Below the pieces are notes generated by a model. That model saw nothing but the letters and a program-made list of their open reading frames with translations, did no database searches and was not told the DNA's origin. Of a stretch of 64,000 nucleotides of DNA, positions 55,021 to 63,907 are shown one piece after another. The stretch comes from Parasulfuritortus sp049322515 (GTDB lineage: Bacteria > Pseudomonadota > Gammaproteobacteria > Burkholderiales > Thiobacillaceae): positions 62,001-126,000 of the forward strand of contig JBMOQW010000031.1 of the NCBI GenBank assembly GCA_049322515.1, in the 5' to 3' direction. Positions within the stretch are counted from its first letter, which is position 1, and every line of letters begins with the position of its first letter. A program made the position numbers and the translations under genes.

Positions 55021-55045
55021 TTTCCTCTGGTTCTTGCCAGTTAAG

Positions 55046-55074
55046 CCGCCCGGTCAAGCCGGGCGGTTTTTTTT
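55046..55074 (+). terminator. Intrinsic terminator after the PEP-CTERM gene
   Basis: An 8-bp stem (CCGCCCGG/CCGGGCGG) with loop TCAAG is followed by eight T. It lies 26 bases after the stop. Confidence 0.88.
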
Positions 55075-55123
55075 GGGGCTGATACGAGACGACAAGGTCA
55101 ATAGCAATAATAGAAATAATAGG

Positions 55124-55267
55124 AAATAATAGGGACAGACCACAATAAGCCACACCAAGTCGCCTCAGACTCCTACGGCCCAACGCAGACCAAAGAGAAA
55201 TAATAGGGACAGACCACAATAACCCACACCAAGTCGCCTCAGACTCCTACGGCCCAACGCAGACCAA
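55124..55267. repeat. Tandem 70-base direct repeat, REP-like
   Basis: Two copies (55124-55193 and 55198-55267, period 74) differ by one base (AAGCC/AACCC). Each begins with AAATAATAGGGACAGACCAC and ends CGCAGACCAA. The first part is the inverse of the element at 54013-54031. A third, partial AAATAAT/ATAATAG tract lies just before. No gene is supported here. Confidence 0.85.
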
Positions 55268-55292
55268 GGTTTGATGCAAAAGAACTTACAGC

Positions 55293-56906
55293 TCAGCGAG
55301 GTAGTGTAGGCACATAGCGTCCCGGCGCGATGAGATCGCTGGGATCAAGCGCAGTCTTGATCTTTTCATGAAAGCTCCGGGCGCTGGTTTCCAGGTCGGC
55401 CAGTTTTGCCATGGTGTCGACGCTGACCCGATAGGGGAAGCAGCCGATCTCCCGGCCCTGTTTGAGCAGTGCGCCATAGCAGTCGGTGGCGGCCCGAACC
55501 GCCTCGGGATTGGCCCGTTCGAAGATCAGCGGGACGGTACTGTCGAAAATCTTGTCACTGACCGTGGTGAAGGTGATCAGGGGTTCGATGCGGTGTTCGT
55601 GTGCCACCGTGTGGATCATTTCGACATAGCTTCTGACGGACTTAGCCCGCATCGGCACCAAGGGCGCATACCAGATCAGCCCGCAGCCGTCGGTGGAAGG
55701 GTTCATCAACGCGCCCTTGGGTGGATTCGGGTTGCGCCAATAGGTCAGGGGCAGGGCGGTTTCGTTCGGTCGGCCGGCCACCAGTTCAAGGGATTTGGCC
55801 AGCATCGTGGTGGAACCGGAAAGCCTATGGCCGATCGGGCCGGGGATCAGTCGGGTCAGCTTGGCCAGGGTCTTGGCATTGTCCGGGGTGAGAAACATCA
55901 AACGGCTGGCAATGCCGGACAGGCGTTGGCGAATCTCCTTCTGGGCGGCCTTGACGACCCGTTGTGTGCCATAGAGGGTGCCAAAGCCGGTCCAGGGGAA
56001 GATCTGGTATTGTCGACCCAGGGACTGGATGAGTGACTTGGGGATCAGGCCTTCCGCATCGAGTTGGTCGCGCGGGAAGGGGGCCGACATGGCCAGCACC
56101 CGATGCTGGTTCATGAGATTGATGGCGCCGACCGTGCCGGGCAGGTTGGCCAGGATCGAGCGGATGGCCTCGACCGCGGGTTCCAGGAGGGCGTCGTCCT
56201 TGAGGCTGAACAAGCAGACCTTCACACATTCCGGTCGTCGCGCCAGGATAAGGGTCATTCGGGTGACGATGCCGAAGTTACCTTGGGTGAAGAGTCCCGC
56301 AGAATAGGGACCGATGCCCCATTTGAATAGCCGGGCCAGTTCATCACCTGCCGCTTCGCGCAGGGCGGTGCGGTACACGCTGCCATCGGCCAGGATCGCC
56401 TCCAGGTCGGTGACCGCACCGAAGTGATCGACGATGGGGGTCACGCCATAACCTCGTTCCAGGGCATTGCCGACCAGGCTGCACTGCGGCCCCGCGCCGG
56501 TCACCGGGACCAGGAAGGGGTGATTGCCGGCGTCCAGAAACTCCGCCAGCTGGGCCTGGGTGACCCCGGGTTCCAGGGTGACCACGCCCAACTCGGCGTC
56601 AAAATCGATGATGCGCCGTAGGCCGGACAGGTCGAGCAGGACGCAGTCATCCTTGACTGGCAGGGCGGACCCGTAGCCCCAGTTGAAGCCCGTGCTGAAG
56701 GGATAGACTGGAATGCCATGGCGGTTGGCGATCTTCATGACTTCCGGGACCGAGTCCGCGGCCGTGATCTTGAGCAGGCCGGGCAGCCTGCGCTCGATGC
56801 CGCTGGCGTCCTGGCCACGTTCGCGTTGTGCGTCGGCCGCGTTCAGGACCCGTTCTTCACCCAGCAAGTTGCGCCATTCAGCCAGGGCCTGTTCGATCGG
56901 TGCCAT
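55293..56906 (-). CDS. FAD-linked oxidase, VAO/4-cresol dehydrogenase type
   Basis: A 537-residue flavoprotein. The PP-loop FAD-binding domain is at residues about 45-220 (HGIPVYPFSTGFNWGYGS, LDLSGLRRI, TLEPGVTQAQL, GNALERGYG) and the C-terminal substrate domain holds GLIWYAPLVPMRAKSV, close to the vanillyl-alcohol oxidase/p-cresol methylhydroxylase flavoprotein family. No partner cytochrome gene is adjacent. Substrate unknown; phenolic or alcohol oxidation is the family norm. It is divergent from the exopolysaccharide export gene. Confidence 0.85.
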   Translation of the reverse strand: MAPIEQALAEWRNLLGEERVLNAADAQRERGQDASGIERRLPGLLKITAADSVPEVMKIANRHGIPVYPFSTGFNWGYGSALPVKDDCVLLDLSGLRRIIDFDAELGVVTLEPGVTQAQLAEFLDAGNHPFLVPVTGAGPQCSLVGNALERGYGVTPIVDHFGAVTDLEAILADGSVYRTALREAAGDELARLFKWGIGPYSAGLFTQGNFGIVTRMTLILARRPECVKVCLFSLKDDALLEPAVEAIRSILANLPGTVGAINLMNQHRVLAMSAPFPRDQLDAEGLIPKSLIQSLGRQYQIFPWTGFGTLYGTQRVVKAAQKEIRQRLSGIASRLMFLTPDNAKTLAKLTRLIPGPIGHRLSGSTTMLAKSLELVAGRPNETALPLTYWRNPNPPKGALMNPSTDGCGLIWYAPLVPMRAKSVRSYVEMIHTVAHEHRIEPLITFTTVSDKIFDSTVPLIFERANPEAVRAATDCYGALLKQGREIGCFPYRVSVDTMAKLADLETSARSFHEKIKTALDPSDLIAPGRYVPTLPR

Positions 56907-57075
56907 GATTCTTCCTCATCAAATCAACGGTCTCCTGAATATATACTCTCTGCCAGGAAAGGTATGCTCTGTTGCTGATGTCGTTGCCTGGTCTCGACAT
57001 GCCGAGATTGATTTCGGGTAACATTCCCCGACTTAATATTGTCTTTCTGTCGGGTGTCCTTTTTGGGAGGAAAGA
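56907..57075. promoter_or_regulatory. Divergent promoter region, FAD oxidase to exopolysaccharide operon
   Basis: A 169-base gap between divergent genes; it should hold the promoter of the exopolysaccharide operon. TAATAT near 57035 could be a -10, with only a weak -35 upstream. No sigma-54 element with correct GG/GC spacing was found. GGGAGGAAAG before the export gene is a strong ribosome site. Confidence 0.4.
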
Positions 57076-57711
57076 ATGATCTTCAGGCGTCTTGTTTCGA
57101 GCAATGCACTTGTACGGGTGTGCCTGTCTGTACTGGGGTTGCTGGCCGTAGCCGGATGTTCCTCCACGGGTTCGGTGCCCGCGGCACCCGTCCAGGCGGC
57201 GACGTCTGACTATCGCTATGTGATTGGGCCAGGCGATACCGTGAACATCATCGTCTGGCGCAACCCAGAGTTATCCATGTCGGTGCCCGTGCGCCCCGAT
57301 GGACGTTTGGCCGCTCCGTTGATCGAAGACATGATGGCGATGGGCAAGGACTCCACCGAACTGGCCAGGGATATCGAGAAGCACATCGGCAAATTCGTCC
57401 GCGATCCCATCGTCACAGTGATCGTGACCGGCTTCGTGGGACCTTACAGCCAGCAGATCCGGGTGATCGGCGAGGCCGCCAAGCCGCAGGCGCTGGCCTA
57501 CAAGCACAAGATGACCTTGCTGGACGTCATGATCGCCGTGGGCGGCATCACGGATTTTGCTGCGGGGAATTCGGCAACCATCCTGCGCACAGCGGAAGAC
57601 AATAAAATTTATAGTGTGCGGCTCAATGATCTGATCAAGGATGGCGACGTTTCTGCCAATGTCGACATGCAACCCGGCGATGTGCTTGTGATTCCGCAGA
57701 GCTGGTTCTAA
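57076..57711 (+). CDS. XrtA-system exopolysaccharide export lipoprotein (Wza-like)
   Basis: A 211-residue lipoprotein of the polysaccharide export family. The lipobox Val-Ala-Gly-Cys28, the Poly_export motif YVIGPGDTVNIIVWRNPELS and a SLBB-type part (IRVIGEAAKPQALAYKHKMTLLDVMIAVGG) are present. It is shorter than Wza, as usual in exosortase A loci. It should form or gate the periplasmic/outer-membrane export channel. First gene of the exopolysaccharide operon. Confidence 0.93.
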   Translation: MIFRRLVSSNALVRVCLSVLGLLAVAGCSSTGSVPAAPVQAATSDYRYVIGPGDTVNIIVWRNPELSMSVPVRPDGRLAAPLIEDMMAMGKDSTELARDIEKHIGKFVRDPIVTVIVTGFVGPYSQQIRVIGEAAKPQALAYKHKMTLLDVMIAVGGITDFAAGNSATILRTAEDNKIYSVRLNDLIKDGDVSANVDMQPGDVLVIPQSWF

Positions 57712-57786
57712 TTTTGCTTGAGTCCCGGCCGCCCGAATCCACCTCGGGCGGCTGCCGTTTCAAGATTCAGGGGGAGCGCTGGGCGC

Positions 57787-59346
57787 ATGGATGAGTTGTT
57801 GCATCAGGGCATGAGATACCTGAGGGCGATGTGGTTGCATCGCTGGATGGGCTTGATCGGCGCGGCGATCATCGGGGTCGTCGGGACTGTCGCGGTGCTC
57901 AGCATTCCAGATAGGTATGCCGCGTCCGCACGCGTTTACGTCGATACCGATTCGATCCTGCAACCCTTGATGCAAGGACTCGCTGTGCAGCCGAATATCG
58001 ATCAACAGATATCGATGCTTAGCCGCACCTTGATCAGTCGGCCGAACGTGGAGAAGTTGGTGCGCATGGCCGACCTCGATCTGCACGTCAAGACGCCCAA
58101 GGAAAAGGAAGCGCTTCTTGATGATGTCACGAAGCGGCTTTCCATCAGGAGTGCCGGAGCGGACAACCTGTATATCCTGTCCTACCAGGATGCGGTGCCT
58201 TCGGTAGCTCAAAAGGTCGTGCAATCCCTGACGACTATATTCGTCGAGGCCAATCTGGGGGGTAAACGTCAAGACAATTCGACGGCCCAGCAATTCATCG
58301 AAGAGCAGATCGCCGAGTACCAACGTCGGCTGGTCGACATCGAGACCAAGCTCAAGGAATTCAAGATACGAAATATCGACCTTCAGATGGGTGAAGGGCG
58401 TGGCGTGGCGGACCGGATCTTCGGAATTTCCGAGCAGTTGACCCAGGCGCGCATGGCACTGAGCGAGGCAGTCAATTCCCGCAATGCCTTGCGTGCCCAG
58501 TTGGCCGAGGAGAAGCCGACGTTGATCCAGACCAGTCGGTTCGAGAGCGAGGCTATCTCGGTCCCGGAAATCGATGGCCGCATGCTGACCTTGAAGGCAA
58601 ATCTGGACAGCTTGTTGCAGCGGTTCACCGATTTGCATCCGGATGTGGTCAATATCCGGAAGCAAATTCGTGAACTTGAACTGCAACGGCAGAATGAAGT
58701 TGCCGCGCGCAAGCGAGCGGCATTGGCCAACCCGGCCTCAGTCAGCGAAGCCAACCCGATTTACCAGCAACTCAAGATTTCCCTGGGGGCGGCGGAGGCG
58801 AACGTGGCTGCCCTGCAAGCGCGTGTCTCGCAGTTGTCTGCCCAGCATGCCAAGGCGTTGAGTTCCCTCAAGGCAACCCCGGAACTGGAGGCCGAATATG
58901 CAGAGCTGACCCGGGATTACAACACGACCAAGAACAATTACAACGAACTGGTCTCGCGTCGTGAATCGGCTGAGTTGTCCGGCAAGATCGAGGAAGTGGG
59001 CGGGATCGCCGATTTCCGTGTCATCGACCCGCCGCGCGCCGGCAACAAGCCGGTTGCCCCGAACCGGGTCATATTGTTGTTGGGTGTGTTTGCGGCTTCG
59101 TTGGGAATGGGCGCTTTCATTACCTTTGCGGCAAGCCAGATTCGACCGGTATTTTTCGATGTCCGGACCTTGCGAGAGGTCGTTGAGTTGCCCGTGCTGG
59201 GGGTGGTTTCCGCAGTGGTCAACGAGGCGACGCAAGCGCAACGCCGCTTGCGGCATCTCCGTTTCCTCGCTGCGCTGGGAGTCTTGATTCTGGTTTATGG
59301 CGCCATTCTGGTGGCCGTGAATTTTCTCTCCGGTCGAGCGATTTGA
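57787..59346 (+). CDS. XrtA-system polysaccharide chain-length determinant
   Basis: A 519-residue Wzz-type protein with an N-terminal membrane helix (about 23-43), a long periplasmic coiled-coil region (about 170-400) and a second helix (about 430-450), then a C-terminal third hydrophobic stretch near residues 495-515. The Pro-rich FRVIDPPRAGNKPVAPNR before the second helix is typical. It controls chain length with the tyrosine kinase next door. ATG 57787 is chosen over 57718, which would add a non-membrane leader. Confidence 0.92.
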   Translation: MDELLHQGMRYLRAMWLHRWMGLIGAAIIGVVGTVAVLSIPDRYAASARVYVDTDSILQPLMQGLAVQPNIDQQISMLSRTLISRPNVEKLVRMADLDLHVKTPKEKEALLDDVTKRLSIRSAGADNLYILSYQDAVPSVAQKVVQSLTTIFVEANLGGKRQDNSTAQQFIEEQIAEYQRRLVDIETKLKEFKIRNIDLQMGEGRGVADRIFGISEQLTQARMALSEAVNSRNALRAQLAEEKPTLIQTSRFESEAISVPEIDGRMLTLKANLDSLLQRFTDLHPDVVNIRKQIRELELQRQNEVAARKRAALANPASVSEANPIYQQLKISLGAAEANVAALQARVSQLSAQHAKALSSLKATPELEAEYAELTRDYNTTKNNYNELVSRRESAELSGKIEEVGGIADFRVIDPPRAGNKPVAPNRVILLLGVFAASLGMGAFITFAASQIRPVFFDVRTLREVVELPVLGVVSAVVNEATQAQRRLRHLRFLAALGVLILVYGAILVAVNFLSGRAI

Positions 59347-59353
59347 GGACGAC

Positions 59354-60355
59354 ATGAGTTTGATCGAACAAGCCGCCAAACGCCTCGAGCAACTTCGTCA
59401 AGCCGGGGTACAGATTCCCGAGACGACTTCGGCGCTCCGGCCCGCCCGGGAGGAGGAAGCGCCCGCGGCACAGCCGAGGATGCCCGCACCTGAAGCGGAT
59501 CGGTCCGCCTTCGTGGAGACCGCTCCCTCGCCGTCTCCAGCAGGGCGTCAGCCCGCCGCGGGTTCAGGAAAATACGTCGAGATCGATCTGGTCAAGTTGC
59601 AAAGCGCGGGTTTCCTGACCCCGCTCAGCCCACGCAGTCAACTCGCAGACGAGTTCCGCGTCATCAAGCGGCCCCTGATCAGCAATGCCGTGGGCAAGGG
59701 CGCGGAACTGGTCAGTCAGGGCAATCTGATCATGGTGACCAGTGCCGTGCCGGGTGAGGGCAAGACCTTCACCTCGATCAACCTGGCCATCAGCATGGCG
59801 ATGGAACTCGACACGACCGTGCTCCTGGTCGATGCCGACGTCGCCAAGCCTTCGGTGTTGAATACCCTGGGCTTGCAGCCAAGTCCCGGTTTGCTGGACG
59901 TGGTTTCCAAGGACTCCCTCGACATCTCCGGGATGATCCTCAAGACCAACATCGACAAACTCAGCATCCTGCCAAGCGGCACCCAGCATCCACGGGCCAC
60001 GGAACTGCTCGCCAGCGACTCGATGGTGCGACTGCTCGACGATATGGGTAATCGCTATAGTGACCGCATCATCATCTTTGATTCCCCCCCCTTGCTGATG
60101 ACCACCGAGTCACGAGAGCTGGCGACCCACATGGGCCAGATCGTCCTGGTCGTGGGTGCGGAAAGGACCATGCACGCCCAAGTGAAGCAAGCCTTGGCGA
60201 TGATCGATAGTTGTCCGGTCAAGATGCTCACCTTGAACCGGGCCCGCCCCGGCCCCCTTGATCATTACGGCTATGGCTATGGCTATGGCTACGGTCATGG
60301 CTACCCACAAGGCGCTGGACTGGATACGGATGCCCCGGCTGCTTCGAGACAATGA
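59354..60355 (+). CDS. XrtA-associated tyrosine autokinase
   Basis: A 333-residue BY-kinase. Walker A is SAVPGEGKTFTSINLA, Walker A' is VLLVDADVAKP and Walker B is IIIFDSPPLL. The C-terminal tail is rich in Tyr and Gly (DHYGYGYGYGYGHGY), the expected autophosphorylation cluster. It regulates export with the chain-length protein encoded upstream. The stop overlaps the next gene (ATGA). Confidence 0.93.
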   Translation: MSLIEQAAKRLEQLRQAGVQIPETTSALRPAREEEAPAAQPRMPAPEADRSAFVETAPSPSPAGRQPAAGSGKYVEIDLVKLQSAGFLTPLSPRSQLADEFRVIKRPLISNAVGKGAELVSQGNLIMVTSAVPGEGKTFTSINLAISMAMELDTTVLLVDADVAKPSVLNTLGLQPSPGLLDVVSKDSLDISGMILKTNIDKLSILPSGTQHPRATELLASDSMVRLLDDMGNRYSDRIIIFDSPPLLMTTESRELATHMGQIVLVVGAERTMHAQVKQALAMIDSCPVKMLTLNRARPGPLDHYGYGYGYGYGHGYPQGAGLDTDAPAASRQ

Positions 60356-61986
60356 GTTCGCCCATGCGCCGCTCCATCAGCCCGTTTCCCTTCCCTCTGA
60401 TGCGCAGGTCCGTGGCCCCGACGTGTCTGCTCGTCGCCCTCGGCTGCATGTTGGCCAATCCCGTGCTGGCACAGTGGGGCGGGGGCAGTGTGCTGGGCTC
60501 GGGCAACCGTTCTTCTGCAGGCGCCGGCGCGACCCGGGACTCCGGCGCGGACAGCCAGCGGGCCTGGAAAATCACCCCCAGTTTCTCCTCGCAGTTGATG
60601 TATTCCGACAATATCGCCTTGAGCGCCACGGATGCGGAAAGTGAATGGGTGCTGGGCGTTTCTCCCGGGATCGCCATCGATGGTCGGACCCGTCGCTTGA
60701 AAAGCCGATTGCAATATCAGCTCAATCAACTGGTGTATTTCGAGAACGACCAGCACAACCAGTCCCAGAATCAGCTCAACACTTTCAATACCCTGATGCT
60801 GGTCGATGACCGGGTCTATTTGGATGTATCCGGCCGCATCGGCCAGCAAAGCCTGTCCGCCCTTGGCGCAGGCAGTGGCCGTGACTACAACCTTGACGGC
60901 AACCGGGTCGAGACCTCCAGCTACGATGTTTCACCTTATGTTCGCGGCCTGATCCTGGGGCGGGTCAAATACGATCTCCGCTATCGCCACACCTTGACCC
61001 GCAGCGATGGCGAGGGGGGGACGGACTATGCCGGTGACGAATTCAATGCCCAGTTCGGCTCGACGATCGGCAAAACCCGTCTCTCCTGGTCACTGGCCTA
61101 CCAGGCCACGCAGCACGATTATGACGGACAACCCAGCCAGGAAGGGGAGACCCTGACCGGCTTGCTCAATATCAAGGCCACGCCGCGTCTGAATCTGGCT
61201 CTCGGCGTGTTAACCGATCGCAACGATTACGAAGGCGATGGCAGCAGTCATAGCACGGGCCTGGCCTTGGGGGTGGAGTGGCGGCCATCACCCCGCACGA
61301 CGCTGACGGCGCGCTGGGACGAGCGTGGCTACGGCAATACCTACGATGTCACGTTCAATCATCGTCGCCCACTGAGTGAATTACGCTATACCCTGTCACG
61401 AGGTGCAACCGCCTTGCCAGCCAATCTCGCCTACACTGGCTATGGCGGCCTCTACGATTTGCTCTACGACCAGTTGCAGTCGAGCACGCCGGATCCGGAC
61501 GCACGCGCGGATGCAGTTCGCAAAATCCTGGCTGACTATGGGCTCGAGGCCGGCAGCCTGGCACCTGGGGACTTCCTGCGCAATCAAGTCACGCTGCAGG
61601 AGCGCCACCAGATGCAATGGATCAAGCGCGGTGCGCGCAATATCCTTACCTTGTCCGTCGAGAAGAGCGACTCGCGCAGCATGACCGAGTTCGGCCTGCC
61701 GCTCGATCCGCTCGACACCGGCAACCAAGTTCAGCAAACCAGCCTGTCCGCAACCTGGTCGCACAAGCTCAGCAAGCGATCGAACCTGAGCGGGACGGTT
61801 GTTGTGCGCAAGAACAATGGCGAGAACGAGGAGAGCCGGGAGAAGAGTATCAGTGTCGGCTATTCGAAAAGCCTGGGAGAGCATGCCAATCTGTCGATGA
61901 CCTTGACACGGCGGGATACGGAAGGCACCGAGAGTGACGACTACACAGAAAACTCGCTCATGCTCCTGTTCGGCTACCGGTTCTAA
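60352..61986 (+). CDS. XrtA/PEP-CTERM-associated outer-membrane beta-barrel protein
   Basis: A 544-residue exported protein with a signal peptide (cleaved near ANPVLAQ) and a long run of alternating amphipathic strands; it ends in Phe (LLFGYRF), as for outer-membrane barrels. This matches the barrel protein found in exosortase A exopolysaccharide loci, proposed as the outer-membrane pore. The ATG at 60352 overlaps the kinase stop. Confidence 0.9.
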   Translation: MSSPMRRSISPFPFPLMRRSVAPTCLLVALGCMLANPVLAQWGGGSVLGSGNRSSAGAGATRDSGADSQRAWKITPSFSSQLMYSDNIALSATDAESEWVLGVSPGIAIDGRTRRLKSRLQYQLNQLVYFENDQHNQSQNQLNTFNTLMLVDDRVYLDVSGRIGQQSLSALGAGSGRDYNLDGNRVETSSYDVSPYVRGLILGRVKYDLRYRHTLTRSDGEGGTDYAGDEFNAQFGSTIGKTRLSWSLAYQATQHDYDGQPSQEGETLTGLLNIKATPRLNLALGVLTDRNDYEGDGSSHSTGLALGVEWRPSPRTTLTARWDERGYGNTYDVTFNHRRPLSELRYTLSRGATALPANLAYTGYGGLYDLLYDQLQSSTPDPDARADAVRKILADYGLEAGSLAPGDFLRNQVTLQERHQMQWIKRGARNILTLSVEKSDSRSMTEFGLPLDPLDTGNQVQQTSLSATWSHKLSKRSNLSGTVVVRKNNGENEESREKSISVGYSKSLGEHANLSMTLTRRDTEGTESDDYTENSLMLLFGYRF

Positions 61987-61988
61987 CC

Positions 61989-63038
61989 ATGTACGAGTCC
62001 TACTACGGCTTGAAGACCAAGCCCTTCCAGCTCAACCCGGACCCGAGTTTCTATTTCGGCAGCAAGCAGCACACCCGGGCGACTGCCTATCTCGACTATG
62101 GGCTGCACCAGAACCAGGGGTTCATCGTCGTCACCGGTGAGGTAGGTGCGGGCAAGACCACGATCGTCCGCAACCTGCTGGCCAAGCTGGATGCCTCCAA
62201 GGTGATCGCCGCGCAGCTGGTCAGCACCCAGCTCGATGCCGAGGACACCTTGCGCCTGGTCGGCGCCGCGTTCGGCGTGCGCATCCGCGACGTGCCCAAG
62301 TCCGACCTGCTGATGACCCTGGAGGCCTTTTTCACCATGGCCGCCACCGAGGGCAAGCGCTGCCTGCTGATCGTCGACGAGGCGCAGAACCTGTCGCCGC
62401 GTGCGGTCGAGGAACTGCGCATGCTGTCCAACTTCCAGTACGAGAACGTGTCCCTGGTGCAGACCTTCCTGGTCGGCCAGCCGGAGTTCCGGGCCATTCT
62501 GCAAAGCCCGGAAATGTTGCAATTGCGCCAGCGGGTGATCGCCTCCTGCCACATCAGCCCGATGGATCCGCTGGAAGTGCGCGAATATGTCGAGCACCGC
62601 CTCAAGTGTTCGGGCTACGCCGGCAAGCCGCTGTTCGACGATGACGGCTACGAGAAGATCTTCGCGGCCTCGGGTGGCATTCCCCGGCGCATCAACACCT
62701 TGTGCGACCGGGTGTTGCTGCGCGGCTTCCTGGAAGAGAAGAAGTCCTTCACTGCCGTTGAGGTGGAAGAGGTGGCCCAGGAAATCCTGGCCGAGAACCA
62801 GGTGCCGGCCAAGCCGGTCCGGGTGGTCTCCGACCCGGAGCTGGAAACCGATGAATTCGATGTGGTCGAGGGCAACCTGGACGATTCGGTGACCAAGCTG
62901 GGGGCCTTGCGCGCGGACTACCGCGACGAGAGTCTGCGCCGGCTGGAACGCAGCATGTTGCGCATCGAAAAGTCGAACTCGGCCATTCTCGCGGCCCTGC
63001 AGCAGGTCCTGGTCGAGTTGCGTTCGGACAAGCGGTGA
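61989..63038 (+). CDS. XrtA-associated AAA ATPase
   Basis: A 349-residue ExeA/GspA-like ATPase. The start MYESYYGLKTKPFQLNPDP, Walker A GEVGAGKTT (about 51-59), Walker B LLIVDEAQNL and a sensor region (GGIPRRINTLCDRVLL) are seen. The C-terminal part is coiled and charged. It is a standard member of the XrtA cluster; its job there is not clear. Confidence 0.93.
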   Translation: MYESYYGLKTKPFQLNPDPSFYFGSKQHTRATAYLDYGLHQNQGFIVVTGEVGAGKTTIVRNLLAKLDASKVIAAQLVSTQLDAEDTLRLVGAAFGVRIRDVPKSDLLMTLEAFFTMAATEGKRCLLIVDEAQNLSPRAVEELRMLSNFQYENVSLVQTFLVGQPEFRAILQSPEMLQLRQRVIASCHISPMDPLEVREYVEHRLKCSGYAGKPLFDDDGYEKIFAASGGIPRRINTLCDRVLLRGFLEEKKSFTAVEVEEVAQEILAENQVPAKPVRVVSDPELETDEFDVVEGNLDDSVTKLGALRADYRDESLRRLERSMLRIEKSNSAILAALQQVLVELRSDKR

Positions 63039-63043
63039 CCGCC

Positions 63044-63907
63044 ATGACCGAGCCTGGGCAAGTCGCCATCACCAACGCTTTCACGGTGGACGTGGAGGAC
63101 TATTTCCAGGTCTCCGCCTTCGCGCCCTACATCCCCCGCGATGAATGGAACCGGCGTGAATGCCGGGTCGAGGCGAACATCGACCGCATCCTCGGTTTGC
63201 TGGACGAGCGCGGCGTGCAGGGCACCTTCTTCACCCTGGGCTGGATCGCCGAGCGCTATCCGAGCATGACCCGGCGCATCGTCGACCAGGGCCACGAACT
63301 GGCCAGCCACGGCTACGGTCACGAACGCGCCAGCGACATGACCCCCGAAGCCTTCCTGGCCGACATCCGACTTGCCAAGCTGATCCTCGAAGACCTGGCC
63401 GGTCAGGCCGTGCGCGGCTACCGGGCGCCCAGCTTTTCCATCGGCCTGTCCAATCCCTGGGCCTATGACATGCTGGAAGAGGCCGGGTATCAATACAGTT
63501 CCAGCATCTTCCCGATCAAGCACGACCATTACGGGGTCCCTGACGCGCCCCGTTTCCTGCACCGGGTCGGCAACCTGGTCGAGATTCCCGCGACCACGGT
63601 GCGCATGGGCGGGCGCAATTTTCCATCCAGCGGCGGCGGCTATTTCCGCCTGCTGCCGTATCCCTTGTCGCGCGTCCTGTTTCGCCGCGTGAACCACGTC
63701 GACCGGCATCCGGTGGTGTTCTATTTCCATCCCTGGGAGATCGACACCGGCCAGCCGCGCATCCCGGGCGTCAACTTCAAGACCCGGTTCCGCCACTACG
63801 TCAACATCCCGCGCATGGAGTCCCGGCTCAGGCAGTTGCTGAAGGACTTCCGCTGGCATCGCCTGGACGTCGTCCACGGCCTCAATCCGGACGCCAGGCC
63901 GGCATGA
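63044..63907 (+). CDS. XrtA-system polysaccharide deacetylase
   Basis: A 287-residue NodB-type deacetylase of the DUF3473-associated kind. The metal and catalytic motifs are TVDVEDYFQVSAF (Asp pair), ELASHGYGHERASDM (His-x3-His-like) and GYRAPSFSIG. The C-terminal HPWEIDTGQPRI is characteristic. It is likely to act on the secreted exopolysaccharide. ATG 63044 has GGTGA at good spacing; a GTG at 63035 overlaps the ATPase stop and is a rival start. Confidence 0.92.
   Translation: MTEPGQVAITNAFTVDVEDYFQVSAFAPYIPRDEWNRRECRVEANIDRILGLLDERGVQGTFFTLGWIAERYPSMTRRIVDQGHELASHGYGHERASDMTPEAFLADIRLAKLILEDLAGQAVRGYRAPSFSIGLSNPWAYDMLEEAGYQYSSSIFPIKHDHYGVPDAPRFLHRVGNLVEIPATTVRMGGRNFPSSGGGYFRLLPYPLSRVLFRRVNHVDRHPVVFYFHPWEIDTGQPRIPGVNFKTRFRHYVNIPRMESRLRQLLKDFRWHRLDVVHGLNPDARPA

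Noticed and set aside
55124..55267. CRISPR-like array
   Set aside because: Only two 70-base copies with a four-base gap, no spacers and no cas genes.
56961..56975. GGTATGCTCTGTTGC as a sigma-54 promoter of the exopolysaccharide operon
   Set aside because: The GG/GC spacing is wrong and the -24 half does not match; nearby GG pairs also fail the spacing test.
60264..60305. Tandem DNA repeat GGCTATGGCTATGG as a stand-alone element
   Set aside because: It is in frame and explained by the Tyr-Gly tail of the autokinase.
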